A stretch of 64,000 nucleotides of DNA. It comes from Psychroflexus aurantiacus. GTDB lineage: Bacteria > Bacteroidota > Bacteroidia > Flavobacteriales > Flavobacteriaceae. Both the position numbers and the translations under genes were made by a program. The stretch spans positions 124,001 to 188,000 of the forward strand of contig NZ_JAAIKD010000002.1 of the NCBI RefSeq assembly GCF_010820555.1, given 5' to 3'. The notes below the pieces were generated by a model, which was not told where the DNA came from, did no database searches, and saw only the letters and a program-made list of their open reading frames with translations. Numbering within the stretch: the stretch's first letter is position 1; every line of letters starts with the position of its first letter. Shown one piece after another: positions 26,104 through 34,028 of the stretch.

Positions 26104-26577
26104 ATGAAATATATTTTAACGATTGTAATAGCATTTTTAATCACTTCCTGTGGTCCGGCTTATGTAGCCAATCAGGTAGAGAAAGATTTTAAAGGGGATT
26201 GGGTTTTAGAATCCATCTCTTATCCGGATGCTTCCGGCTTATTTGAAGTAGAGCTTTTTAATCTGGCCAGCGTTTCCTGTTTTGAGAATTCGGTCTGGGA
26301 GTTTATTCCGAATAATAGCACAGGAAATTTTGTTTTAGATGGAAATAACTGCTCCAAAACTCAGGAAGAATTTACCTGGTATGTCGATAAGACCACAGCC
26401 GAAAGTTTTAATCCTGAGATGCTGCTCAAGATCACTACTGGCCAAAAAGCCAGAAAAGTCGACCAGGGTTCGCGTATAAGGATTATATCTTTGTTAGAAA
26501 ACCAGATGGTTTGGGAAGAAAATGCTATGTTTAAAGGAGAGGAAATCACAATAGAAATGACATTTACAAAAATATAA
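26104..26577 (+). CDS. Lipocalin-like lipoprotein
   Basis: 157 aa. MKYILTIVIAFLITSC is a lipoprotein signal. The body has the lipocalin-like start KGDWVLESISYPD and an antiparallel barrel-like pattern with two further Cys residues (FENS preceded by SC, and NNCSK). The family is common in Bacteroidota and the ligand unknown. It is 2 bp upstream of the OmpA-family gene, so an operon is likely. Confidence 0.7.
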   Translation: MKYILTIVIAFLITSCGPAYVANQVEKDFKGDWVLESISYPDASGLFEVELFNLASVSCFENSVWEFIPNNSTGNFVLDGNNCSKTQEEFTWYVDKTTAESFNPEMLLKITTGQKARKVDQGSRIRIISLLENQMVWEENAMFKGEEITIEMTFTKI

Positions 26578-26579
26578 TT

Positions 26580-27275
26580 ATGAAACATTATCAAACTAAA
26601 ATACTCGGAGTTTTAATAGCAATGGCTTTCTTATTTAGCTCATGCGAAGCGACGAAAAACACGAATAAAACGCAGCGAGGAGGTGCCATTGGAACTGCGA
26701 GTGGTGCAGTGATTGGCGGAGTCATCGGTAACAATGTTGGCGATGGAGACAATACGGTTCTCGGAGCTATTATAGGAGGTGTCGTTGGTGGTGCCGCCGG
26801 CGCTTACATCGGTAACCGCATGGATAAGCAAGCCAAAGAAATAGAACAGGAAATTCCAGGTGCAGACGTGACCAGAGTTGGTGAAGGTATCAATGTTACG
26901 TTTGATGAAAATTCAGGGGTGTATTTTGCTACCGATAAAGCAAGAATCACCGGTGAATCTGAAGTTTCATTATTGAAACTGATCAATATTTTTCAGAAGT
27001 ATCCTAAAACCAATATCCTCGTGGAAGGGCACACCGATTCCACAGGTAGTGAAAGTTACAATATGCAGTTATCTAAAGAACGTGCACAGGCCGTTACTAA
27101 TTATTTGATAAGTCATGGCATCAGTGCTTCCAGAATTAATTCCAGTTGGTTTGGTGAAGAACAGCCTAAATACGACAATTCAACGGCTGCAGGACGTTCC
27201 AAGAATAGAAGAGTAGAATTGGCCATTGTTGCCAGTGAAGAACTAAAGGAAGAAGCGCGACAGAAAGCTCAATAA
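26580..27275 (+). CDS. OmpA-family lipoprotein with glycine-zipper domain
   Basis: 231 aa. Lipoprotein signal ending LFSSC, then a glycine-zipper segment (GGAIGTASGAVIGGVIGNNVG... GAIIGGVVGGAAGAYIG, residues ~34-80) that inserts in or spans membrane. The C-terminal OmpA peptidoglycan-binding domain follows, with NILVEGHTDSTGSESYNMQLSKERAQAV and GRSKNRRVEL. It likely links outer membrane and peptidoglycan. A hairpin terminator follows. Confidence 0.9.
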   Translation: MKHYQTKILGVLIAMAFLFSSCEATKNTNKTQRGGAIGTASGAVIGGVIGNNVGDGDNTVLGAIIGGVVGGAAGAYIGNRMDKQAKEIEQEIPGADVTRVGEGINVTFDENSGVYFATDKARITGESEVSLLKLINIFQKYPKTNILVEGHTDSTGSESYNMQLSKERAQAVTNYLISHGISASRINSSWFGEEQPKYDNSTAAGRSKNRRVELAIVASEELKEEARQKAQ

Positions 27276-27295
27276 TCCTTAAAATAACCGACAAG

Positions 27296-27327
27296 AAAAT
27301 CCTAATGCTGCATTAGGATTTTTTTTA
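27296..27327 (+). terminator. Terminator after the OmpA-family gene
   Basis: AAAATCCTAATG (27296-27307) pairs with CATTAGGATTTT (27311-27322), 3-nt loop, and the T-run continues to 27327. It separates the envelope genes from the polyketide cluster. Confidence 0.8.
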
Positions 27328-27343
27328 TGCCTAAATTTCAGCA

Positions 27344-28459
27344 ATGAAAATTTATGATGTCATAATTATTGGTGGGGGGCTTGCCGGATTAACATCCGCT
27401 ATAGATTTGTCTTTGAGTGGTTTTGAAGTGTTGCTGATAGAAAAAGACAAGTATCCAAAGCATAAGGTCTGTGGTGAATATGTTTCCAATGAAGTTTTAC
27501 CCTATTTTAAAAGGCTTGGTATCTTCATAAACAAGACCAATTCCGATCTAATTTCCCGATTGGTGTTAAGTAGTCGTAGAGGTAACACAGTTAAGGTTGA
27601 GCTCCCGCTTGGCGGATTCGGAATATCCAGATATGCTTTGGACAATCTCTTGTATGAAAAAGCGAAATCCTGTGGCGTTGAATTTAAATTTGAAACCGTT
27701 ACTAATGTCGCTTTTGAAAATCATCAATTTTGCATCAAAACCCATACAAACGAATTTCACGCTGAACTGGCAATTGGAAGTTTTGGAAAGCGCTCCACCT
27801 TAGATAAAAAATTAGACAGGGATTTTATCCATAACAAAACGCCCTGGATTGGCATTAAAGCCCATTATCAAAACGATGACTTTCCTGATGGAGAAGTACA
27901 ACTTCATAATTTTGAAGGCGGGTACTGCGGACTTTCTAAAACAGAAACCGGCGCGGTCAATTTTTGTTATTTAGCGCATTACGATAGCTTCAAACGAGAA
28001 GGTTCTGTTGAAAATTTCAATAAAAATATTGTAGCTCAAAACCCTAAACTGAATTCCTTTCTCAGTCAGGCTGACTTGCTTTTTGATAAGCACTTAGCGA
28101 TTTCACAGGTGTCTTTTCAGAATAAAAATGCTGTAGAAAATCATATGTTGATGGCTGGAGATTCTGCCGGACTCATACATCCGCTTTGCGGCAATGGCAT
28201 GGCCATGGCGATACATTCGGCTAAACTGCTTTCAGAAGAGATTAAAACTTACAGACATCATCAGAACAGAAATCAGTTGGAAGTAAATTATTCGCAAATC
28301 TGGAAGCAGACTTTTCGCAAAAGACTTATTTTCGGGTCTATGTTTCAAAATATACTTTTACAACCAAAACTCACAAGCATCGGCATGTTAGCGGTTTCCA
28401 AATCCCCTTATTTACTCAAAACAATGATTCAACAAACCCATGGTAAGCCTATTTTATGA
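27344..28459 (+). CDS. FAD-dependent oxidoreductase, geranylgeranyl-reductase/hydroxylase type
   Basis: 371 aa. The N-terminal dinucleotide fold has IIGGGLAGLTSAIDLS (GxGxxG at 10-15) and EKDKYPKHKVCGEYVS. The C-terminal FAD motif is AGDSAGLIHPLCGNGMAMAIHSA. This is the PHBH-like flavoprotein superfamily that includes geranylgeranyl reductases and aromatic hydroxylases. First gene of the type III PKS cluster, overlapping the methyltransferase start by ATGA. By position it may hydroxylate an alkylresorcinol to a hydroquinone/quinone, as SrsC does in Streptomyces, but reduction of a prenyl or acyl chain is possible. Confidence 0.82.
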   Translation: MKIYDVIIIGGGLAGLTSAIDLSLSGFEVLLIEKDKYPKHKVCGEYVSNEVLPYFKRLGIFINKTNSDLISRLVLSSRRGNTVKVELPLGGFGISRYALDNLLYEKAKSCGVEFKFETVTNVAFENHQFCIKTHTNEFHAELAIGSFGKRSTLDKKLDRDFIHNKTPWIGIKAHYQNDDFPDGEVQLHNFEGGYCGLSKTETGAVNFCYLAHYDSFKREGSVENFNKNIVAQNPKLNSFLSQADLLFDKHLAISQVSFQNKNAVENHMLMAGDSAGLIHPLCGNGMAMAIHSAKLLSEEIKTYRHHQNRNQLEVNYSQIWKQTFRKRLIFGSMFQNILLQPKLTSIGMLAVSKSPYLLKTMIQQTHGKPIL

Positions 28460-29166
28460 AACGCATTTCTACCAAAACCCGTAGCAAAGAGGCTGAAATC
28501 ATGGATAAGTTTGACTTTAAGGGAGAGGAACTCAAACACGTGCTTAAAACCATCGATAGAATCAATACCAAACTAGGTGGACACCGAGTCACCATTAAGG
28601 GTATACAGAAACTGCTGGAAAACCATTCCAAAAAGCACCTGGTCATCGCCGATCTGGGTTGCGGAAGTGGAGACGCCTTAAGACATATCTCCCGATGGGC
28701 CAAAACACAGGGCATTAACGTCCAGCTTATAGGAATAGACGCAAATCCATATACCATTGAAATTGCAAGAGAATGGTCCAGGGACTACAAGAATATCTCC
28801 TACAGGGTCATCGATGTGTTTAGCGAAGATTTTGATGATTTTGAGGCCGATATTATTACCTGCTGCCTGACTCTTCATCATTTTGAAAATGATTTTATTA
28901 AAAAGTTAGTGCCTGTTCTTTCAGCTAAAGCTGGCTTAGGTCTTGTTGTCAACGATTTACAAAGAAGTAAAATGGCTTACAGATTATTTGAGTTATATTG
29001 TTCAGTCTTTGTAAATTCAGACATTGCAAGAAAAGATGGACTTACCTCCATTTTGAGAGGTTTTAAAACGGAAGACTTTGTCGATTTCGCAAAACAATTA
29101 AATTTGAATCACCACATCGCATGGTATTGGGCATTCCGTTACCAGTGGATTATTTATAGCTCATGA
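28456..29166 (+). CDS. Class I SAM-dependent methyltransferase
   Basis: 236 aa. Motif I is IADLGCGSGDALRHISRWA (residues 64-82), motif II region IGIDANPYTIEIA, and a later CCLTLHHF fits motif IV. The N-terminal ~55 residues (DKFDFKGEELKHVLKTIDRIN) are typical of small-molecule methyltransferases placed next to type III PKS genes. It overlaps both neighbours by 4 nt. Inferred job: O- or C-methylation of the polyketide lipid. Confidence 0.85.
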   Translation: MKRISTKTRSKEAEIMDKFDFKGEELKHVLKTIDRINTKLGGHRVTIKGIQKLLENHSKKHLVIADLGCGSGDALRHISRWAKTQGINVQLIGIDANPYTIEIAREWSRDYKNISYRVIDVFSEDFDDFEADIITCCLTLHHFENDFIKKLVPVLSAKAGLGLVVNDLQRSKMAYRLFELYCSVFVNSDIARKDGLTSILRGFKTEDFVDFAKQLNLNHHIAWYWAFRYQWIIYSS

Positions 29167-30215
29167 GTGTAAAAATAGATACAGTAGCCACAGAAACTCC
29201 ACAGTATTATAAAGAAACCAAAGATATAATCCCCTTTGTGGAAATGTGGCTGGCCAATGAAGACGAGAGGTTCAGAAGGAAGGTGATCAAAATTTATGAA
29301 GGGGCGCAGGTCGACAAGCGCTATTCTATCATGGATCCGGAAGAGGTTTTTTCGGCTACTTCCTTTGAAGATAAAAACCGAATTTACACCCGTGAGGCTA
29401 AAATCCTGGGAAAAAAGGTTTTAAAAAAGGCATTGCATGAGGCAGGATGGCTAGGTCAAAGTCTGGATTACATCATCACGGTGAGCTGTACGGGAATTAT
29501 GATTCCCTCTCTGGATGCGTTTCTTATCAACGATTTGGATCTGAGACAGGATATTGTCAGGCTTCCGGTGACCGAAATGGGTTGTGCAGCAGGGATATCG
29601 GGAATGATCTACGCCAAGCAGTTTCTTCAGGCCAATCCCGGTAAGCGTGCAGCAATAGTCTCATTTGAAGCCCCTACGGCTACCTTTCAGCTCAATGATA
29701 AATCCATGGCAAACATGGTAAGTTCCGCTATTTTCGGGGATGGTGCTGCCTGTGTGCTGATGAGTTCTGAAGAGGATTGCAAAGGGCCTAAAATCCTTGG
29801 GGAATCCATGTACCATTTTTATAACAACACCCACATGATGGGCTTCGATTTGACCAATTCCGGGCTTAAGATGGTGCTCGATATCGATGTGCCCGAGAAA
29901 ATAAGTGAGCATTTCCCGCAGATCATTCATCCGTTTTTGGAAAATCATCATCTCAACATTGAAGATATAGATCATCTGATTTTTCATCCCGGAGGTAAGA
30001 AAATTATCAATACCGTAGAGGCTCTTTTTGGAGCTATGGGTAAAAACATCAACGACACCAAGGAAGTGCTTCGGCTTTATGGAAACATGAGTAGCGCAAC
30101 TGTGCTTTACGTACTCGAGCGCATGATGAATAAACCCATTAAGAAAGGAGAAAAAGGCTTGATGCTGAGTTTCGGACCTGGATTTTCGGCTCAACGTATT
30201 CTCTTAGAATGGTAA
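29163..30215 (+). CDS. Type III polyketide synthase (chalcone/alkylresorcinol synthase-like)
   Basis: 350 aa, the usual length. The thiolase-fold catalytic triad is complete: C141 in TEMGCAAGIS, H275 in LIFHPGGKK, N308 in LYGNMSSATV. The family C-terminal loop reads LSFGPGFSAQRILLEW. Such enzymes extend an acyl starter with malonyl-CoA and cyclise it to resorcinols, phloroglucinols or pyrones without needing an ACP. Dedicated fatty-acyl genes downstream suggest a long-chain acyl starter. The product class cannot be read from sequence alone. Co-translated with the methyltransferase. Confidence 0.93.
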   Translation: MSVKIDTVATETPQYYKETKDIIPFVEMWLANEDERFRRKVIKIYEGAQVDKRYSIMDPEEVFSATSFEDKNRIYTREAKILGKKVLKKALHEAGWLGQSLDYIITVSCTGIMIPSLDAFLINDLDLRQDIVRLPVTEMGCAAGISGMIYAKQFLQANPGKRAAIVSFEAPTATFQLNDKSMANMVSSAIFGDGAACVLMSSEEDCKGPKILGESMYHFYNNTHMMGFDLTNSGLKMVLDIDVPEKISEHFPQIIHPFLENHHLNIEDIDHLIFHPGGKKIINTVEALFGAMGKNINDTKEVLRLYGNMSSATVLYVLERMMNKPIKKGEKGLMLSFGPGFSAQRILLEW

Positions 30216-30294
30216 CCTGTCTTCAAGAGGCATTCAGACGGGTCTCTTCGGAATTCAATACAGGTAAGATTTAATATTAAAAAATATTTAGCTT

Positions 30295-31077
30295 ATGGCC
30301 AACCTACCACTTAAACATTACGCCCTGGTTTTAGGAGGGAGTCAGGGTCTTGGATATGCTTCCGCTTTAAAATTGGCTCAAAACGACTGGAACCTGCTCA
30401 TCATCCACAGAGACAGAAGAAGCGATTTACCTGATATTGAGGCCAAATTTGAGGCCATCAAGAAATGCGGCGTAAGTCTCAAAACCTTTAATCTGGACGC
30501 CACAAATTCAGAAAAAAGAAAGGAATTTGTAAGTCAGCTTCCAGAACTCCTTGGCGAATCCGGCAAAATTAAACTGCTGCTTCACAGCATCGCCAAAGGA
30601 AACCTGAAAGCTATGACCGGCGATTCACCTCTTAATCAAACCGATCTGCAAATCACGGCCAATGCTATGGCTTACAGTTTTTACGACTGGTCAAAGGATA
30701 TCCTGGAAGCTGATGGCTTTGCCAAAAACACCAGGCTTTTAGCGTTTACAAGTGAAGGGAACCAGAGGGTCTGGAAACATTATGCCGCTGTTTCGGTGGC
30801 CAAAACAAGTCTGGAAACCCTCATGAAATACATGGCCAATGAGTTTGCGGCGTATGAAATCACAGCCAACTGCATTCAGGCAGGAATGGTGGAGACGCAA
30901 TCTTTTCAGAGGATTCCAGGTCACGAGCAACTGAAAGCGGCTGCTGAAAAGCGCAATCCCTTTCAGCGGTTGACAAAACCGGAAGATGTTGCCAATGTGG
31001 TTTATCTTTTGAGCCAGGACGAGGCCAACTGGATTAACGGAAGTGTCATCAAAGCTGATGGTGGCGAAAGTCTTTAA
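30295..31077 (+). CDS. Enoyl-ACP reductase-like SDR (FabL/FabI type)
   Basis: 260 aa. The nucleotide motif is GGSQGLGYASA (14-24). LLLHSIAKGN (95-104) matches the HSIA of FabI. The active-site spacing is Tyr163-x6-Lys170 in KHYAAVSVAK, the enoyl reductase spacing, where ordinary SDRs have Tyr-x3-Lys. The C-terminus WINGSVIKADGGESL fits FabL. It reduces trans-2-enoyl-ACP with NAD(P)H. 79 bp after the PKS gene and 6 bp before the dehydratase. A second, cluster-specific reductase is inferred, since a housekeeping FabI would lie elsewhere. Confidence 0.84.
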   Translation: MANLPLKHYALVLGGSQGLGYASALKLAQNDWNLLIIHRDRRSDLPDIEAKFEAIKKCGVSLKTFNLDATNSEKRKEFVSQLPELLGESGKIKLLLHSIAKGNLKAMTGDSPLNQTDLQITANAMAYSFYDWSKDILEADGFAKNTRLLAFTSEGNQRVWKHYAAVSVAKTSLETLMKYMANEFAAYEITANCIQAGMVETQSFQRIPGHEQLKAAAEKRNPFQRLTKPEDVANVVYLLSQDEANWINGSVIKADGGESL

Positions 31078-31083
31078 ACTATA

Positions 31084-31530
31084 ATGCTGATGAAATCCTC
31101 CAAAATTATTTCGAAATTACCCTATCAGGAGCCTTTTCTGTATGTAAAAACCATAGATGAGGTGTCCGATAAGTTCATAAAAGGGAGTTATACGTTTAAG
31201 GCGTCTTCCTGGTTTTACAAGGGCCATTTCAAAAATAACCCCATCACTCCAGGGGTTATTCTTACCGAATGTGCTGCACAGATTGGCCTGGCCAGTTTTG
31301 GGCTGTATCTGTTATCTCAACAGGAAAACATAGATCTGGGACAGGTGAAACTGGCCATGACGTTCACAACTGTTGAGTTCCTGAAACCGGTTTTACCTGA
31401 TGAAAAGGTGATTGTGGAAGCTGAAAAAATGTATTTTAGATTCAATAAACTGAAATCTTCTGTCAAAATGTATAATATGTCCGGAGACCTGGTGCTTCGC
31501 GGTGAACTTGCAGGTGTTATTTTACCCTAA
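31084..31530 (+). CDS. 3-hydroxyacyl-ACP dehydratase (FabZ/hotdog family)
   Basis: 148 aa hotdog protein. YQEPFLYVKTIDEV and YKGHFKNNPITPGVILTECAAQIG reproduce the FabZ active-site blocks, with catalytic His48 and Glu62. It dehydrates 3-hydroxyacyl-ACP. Start at ATG 31084, with ATG 31090 as an alternative. 2 bp before the ketosynthase gene. Part of the dedicated acyl-supply set. Confidence 0.85.
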   Translation: MLMKSSKIISKLPYQEPFLYVKTIDEVSDKFIKGSYTFKASSWFYKGHFKNNPITPGVILTECAAQIGLASFGLYLLSQQENIDLGQVKLAMTFTTVEFLKPVLPDEKVIVEAEKMYFRFNKLKSSVKMYNMSGDLVLRGELAGVILP

Positions 31531-31532
31531 CT

Positions 31533-32807
31533 ATGGATAGAAAAAGAGTAGTCATAACCGGAATGGGTGTTGTTGCTCCTAACGCGACAGGACTTCCTCA
31601 GTTTGAGGAAGCTATCCGGGCGGGTAAAAGCGGAATTCAATTCCATAAAGAATTGGAAGAACTCAAATTCAGCTGTCAGATAGGAGGTGTGCCAAAGTTC
31701 TCTCAGGATCTGATGGATCATTACTTCACCGCTTTAGAGCAGCGAGGTCTTCTGGCAACAGGCTTGATTTATGGCGGAATCGCCGGACAGGAGGCCTGGG
31801 CAGATGCTCAACTGGAAATCAGCGAAGAACTCGATATCGATTCTGGAATTATCTTTGGGACCGGGGTTCTTGGAGTTGAAAAACTGAGAGAAGCCTTTCT
31901 TAAAATAGACGATAAGCAGGTCAGGCGACTGGGAAGCACCAGTGTTTTACAAACCATGGCCAGTGGAATTAGTGCCTTCCTGGGCGGTAAATTGGGTTGC
32001 GGAAATCAGGTCACTTCGAATTCTTCAGCCTGTTCCACGGGAACGGAGGCCTTACTGATGGGGTTCGAACGTATTCAGTATGGAAAGGCTAAACGCATGC
32101 TGGTAGGGAGTTGCAGTGACTCTGGGCCCTACGTGTGGGGAGGTTTCGATGCCTTACGGATTTTACCGCATCAGTACAATGATCGCCCCGAATCAGCTTC
32201 TCAGCCTTTGTCGGCAGGTGCCGCAGGTTTTGTGCCTTCCAGTGGGGCAGGCGCACTGGTTTTGGAAAGTCTGGAGTCTGCGCTGGAGCGAGGTGTTCCC
32301 ATTTATGCAGAAGTTTTAGGCGGACATCTAAACTCTGGTGGGCAACGTGAACAGGGAAGCATGACGGCTCCCAATTCCACGTCGGTTATAAGTTGTATAT
32401 CCGAGGCTTTAAGGGATGCCGGAGTAAATTCAAAGGAAATTGACCTCATCAACGGGCATCTCACGGCAACCGCCATGGATGCTACCGAAATCGAAAACTG
32501 GGCAAAGGCTTTGGGTTTGGACAGGGAAGCGTTTCCTTATATCAATTCCTTAAAAAGTCATATAGGTCATGCTTTGGCAGCGGCCGGTAGTATTGAACTG
32601 GTGAGTTCTGTTTTGGAACTGTCCCGGGGGTTTATTTTTCCAAACCTCAACTGTGAACGCATTCATCCTGAGGTTTTGAAGCGGGTGAAAGAAGATAAAA
32701 TACCGAGAGCATTACTCGAAAAAAACATAAAGCTTTTGGCCAAGGCAAGCTTCGGATTTGGGGATGTGAACGCCTGTGTAATTTTAAAATCTTATGACGA
32801 TGAATAA
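31533..32807 (+). CDS. Beta-ketoacyl-ACP synthase, KAS II type
   Basis: 424 aa. Start RVVITGMGVVAPNATG. Complete Cys-His-His site: C167 in SSACSTGTEA, H309 in INGHLTATAMDATE (usual form HGTGT), and H346 in LKSHIGHALAAAG with K341. It condenses malonyl-ACP with acyl-ACP, so it is an active condensing enzyme, not a chain-length factor. The unusual GHLTATAMD in place of HGTGTxxxD sets it apart from housekeeping FabF. Overlaps the next small gene by 14 nt. Confidence 0.87.
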   Translation: MDRKRVVITGMGVVAPNATGLPQFEEAIRAGKSGIQFHKELEELKFSCQIGGVPKFSQDLMDHYFTALEQRGLLATGLIYGGIAGQEAWADAQLEISEELDIDSGIIFGTGVLGVEKLREAFLKIDDKQVRRLGSTSVLQTMASGISAFLGGKLGCGNQVTSNSSACSTGTEALLMGFERIQYGKAKRMLVGSCSDSGPYVWGGFDALRILPHQYNDRPESASQPLSAGAAGFVPSSGAGALVLESLESALERGVPIYAEVLGGHLNSGGQREQGSMTAPNSTSVISCISEALRDAGVNSKEIDLINGHLTATAMDATEIENWAKALGLDREAFPYINSLKSHIGHALAAAGSIELVSSVLELSRGFIFPNLNCERIHPEVLKRVKEDKIPRALLEKNIKLLAKASFGFGDVNACVILKSYDDE

Positions 32808-33045
32808 ACGACAACTTAAAAAACGCTATTGGTTTTTCGGTGGATTAGGCACCGGACTTTTGGGATTTGGACTTTCTGCTTTGGTAGAAAGTGGGTTTTT
32901 GAAACATAGCAGTGCTCCGGAATGGCAATGGATTCTGGCTGGAACTCTATCCTTGATGCTGGTTATGACCGGGATTAACTTCTTGTTTGAGAGTTTCAGG
33001 TGTAAGCAAAAGCTAGATCAAGATGTAGTAGGTCTTGAGGAATAG
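32794..33045 (+). CDS. Small two-helix membrane protein in the PKS cluster
   Basis: 83 aa from ATG 32794 (ATG 32800 is an alternative that still overlaps the ketosynthase stop). KKRYWFFGGLGTGLLGFGLSALVESGF and WILAGTLSLMLVMTGINFLFESF are two membrane helices. The termini are charged and probably cytoplasmic. No family recognised. The overlap with the ketosynthase gene implies coupling, so it may anchor the pathway or act on a membrane product. Confidence 0.65.
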   Translation: MTMNKRQLKKRYWFFGGLGTGLLGFGLSALVESGFLKHSSAPEWQWILAGTLSLMLVMTGINFLFESFRCKQKLDQDVVGLEE

Positions 33046-33193
33046 AAAGGCTCGAACGCAGTCGAGAGGTTTTGACACAGAAGTGATTAAATTGAAAACC
33101 CGATACAACATGTATATGATATTTCTTTGTGTGGAGTCTTTACTTTGATTAAAATGTATTAAAACTAATTAGTAAATTGCTTTCAAAAAATTC

Positions 33194-33448
33194 ATGACTT
33201 CTGAAGCTATACAAGCGCGTTTAAAGCAAATCGTAAAACCTTACGTCAACAACCAGGAAAATTTTGAAAATCTGACCTCAGAATCAAACTTTATCGATGA
33301 TCTTGAGATCAATTCAGCGAATTTGGTGGATATCGTGCTTGATGTTGAGGATGAATTCGACATCCGCATTGAAAATGACGATATGGAAATAATGACCGAT
33401 GTGGAATCTACCGTCGGTGTAATTCAAAAGAAACTCTCTGCCAAGTGA
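33194..33448 (+). CDS. Acyl carrier protein
   Basis: 84 aa, acidic four-helix carrier: MTSEAIQARLKQIVKPYV, then DDLEINSANLVDIVLDVEDEFDI. The 4'-phosphopantetheine serine is S41 in INSANLVDI. The usual DSL is NSA here, but the helix II pattern LVDIVLDVEDEFDI is normal. It would carry the growing fatty acyl chain for the cluster enzymes. 148 bp of non-coding sequence separates it from the preceding gene. Its stop overlaps the GTG start of the transferase. Confidence 0.85.
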   Translation: MTSEAIQARLKQIVKPYVNNQENFENLTSESNFIDDLEINSANLVDIVLDVEDEFDIRIENDDMEIMTDVESTVGVIQKKLSAK

Positions 33449-33966
33449 TTGGAAATGACATTGTCGATTTAACCAAAGCTAAACAGGAGACCGATATTTT
33501 TAGATCTCGGTACCTTGAAAAGGTATGTTTACCCCTAGAAATCCGTCTCGTTTTAGCTGCTACCGATCCTGTGGAATGCTTCTGGAGAATATGGACAATG
33601 AAGGAAAGTGCTTATAAAGCGGTTCAGAGACAGTTTAATCTTAAACCCATATTCAATCCATCTGCTTTTACCTGTGTTTTTGAAAATTCTGAAGTTGGAA
33701 CGGTATATTTTCGGGATCAACAGCTTTTTACAAAAACTCTTCGGAACGAGGATTTTGTCTATTCAGAAATCCTGGACAGTGAACACACTCATCGGTTTTT
33801 TGGCGCGGATTCCGACTTTCTTTTGCAGGTGAAAAACGAGCTTGATCTTCCTTTGTTACCTGAATTCATAAAAACAGGAACGGGTCTGCCCATTTTAAAG
33901 TGGGCGGATAAAACATTGCCTGTTTCCAAAACCCATCACGGAATATTTCAAGTCTTTCAGTATTAA
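33445..33966 (+). CDS. 4'-phosphopantetheinyl transferase superfamily protein
   Basis: 173 aa starting at GTG 33445, in a GTGA overlap with the ACP stop. IGNDIVDLTKAK has the Mg-binding Asp5, and RIWTMKESAYKAVQ carries the conserved W..KE..YK with E54 and K53. It transfers phosphopantetheine from CoA to a carrier serine. Co-translation with the ACP marks that ACP as its target. Sequence after ~residue 110 (HTHRFFGADSDF...) is divergent. Confidence 0.87.
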   Translation: MIGNDIVDLTKAKQETDIFRSRYLEKVCLPLEIRLVLAATDPVECFWRIWTMKESAYKAVQRQFNLKPIFNPSAFTCVFENSEVGTVYFRDQQLFTKTLRNEDFVYSEILDSEHTHRFFGADSDFLLQVKNELDLPLLPEFIKTGTGLPILKWADKTLPVSKTHHGIFQVFQY

Positions 33967-34015
33967 GAATTTAATAAAGAATGCAACTCTGGTACAATTC
34001 GTGCTCCTGGTTTAT

Positions 34016-34023
34016 TATATTTG
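34016..34023 (+). promoter_or_regulatory. -7 element 5 nt before a start codon
   Basis: TATATTTG ends 5 nt before ATG 34029, so the transcript would begin at or next to the start codon. Confidence 0.5.
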
Positions 34024-34028
34024 TTATT

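Noticed and set aside
27344-33966. Aryl polyene or flexirubin (DarA/DarB) cluster
   Set aside because: Although KAS, dehydratase, ACP and PPTase are shared themes, DarA/DarB, ammonia-lyase, and polyene-type multiple ketosynthases are absent, and a type III PKS is present.
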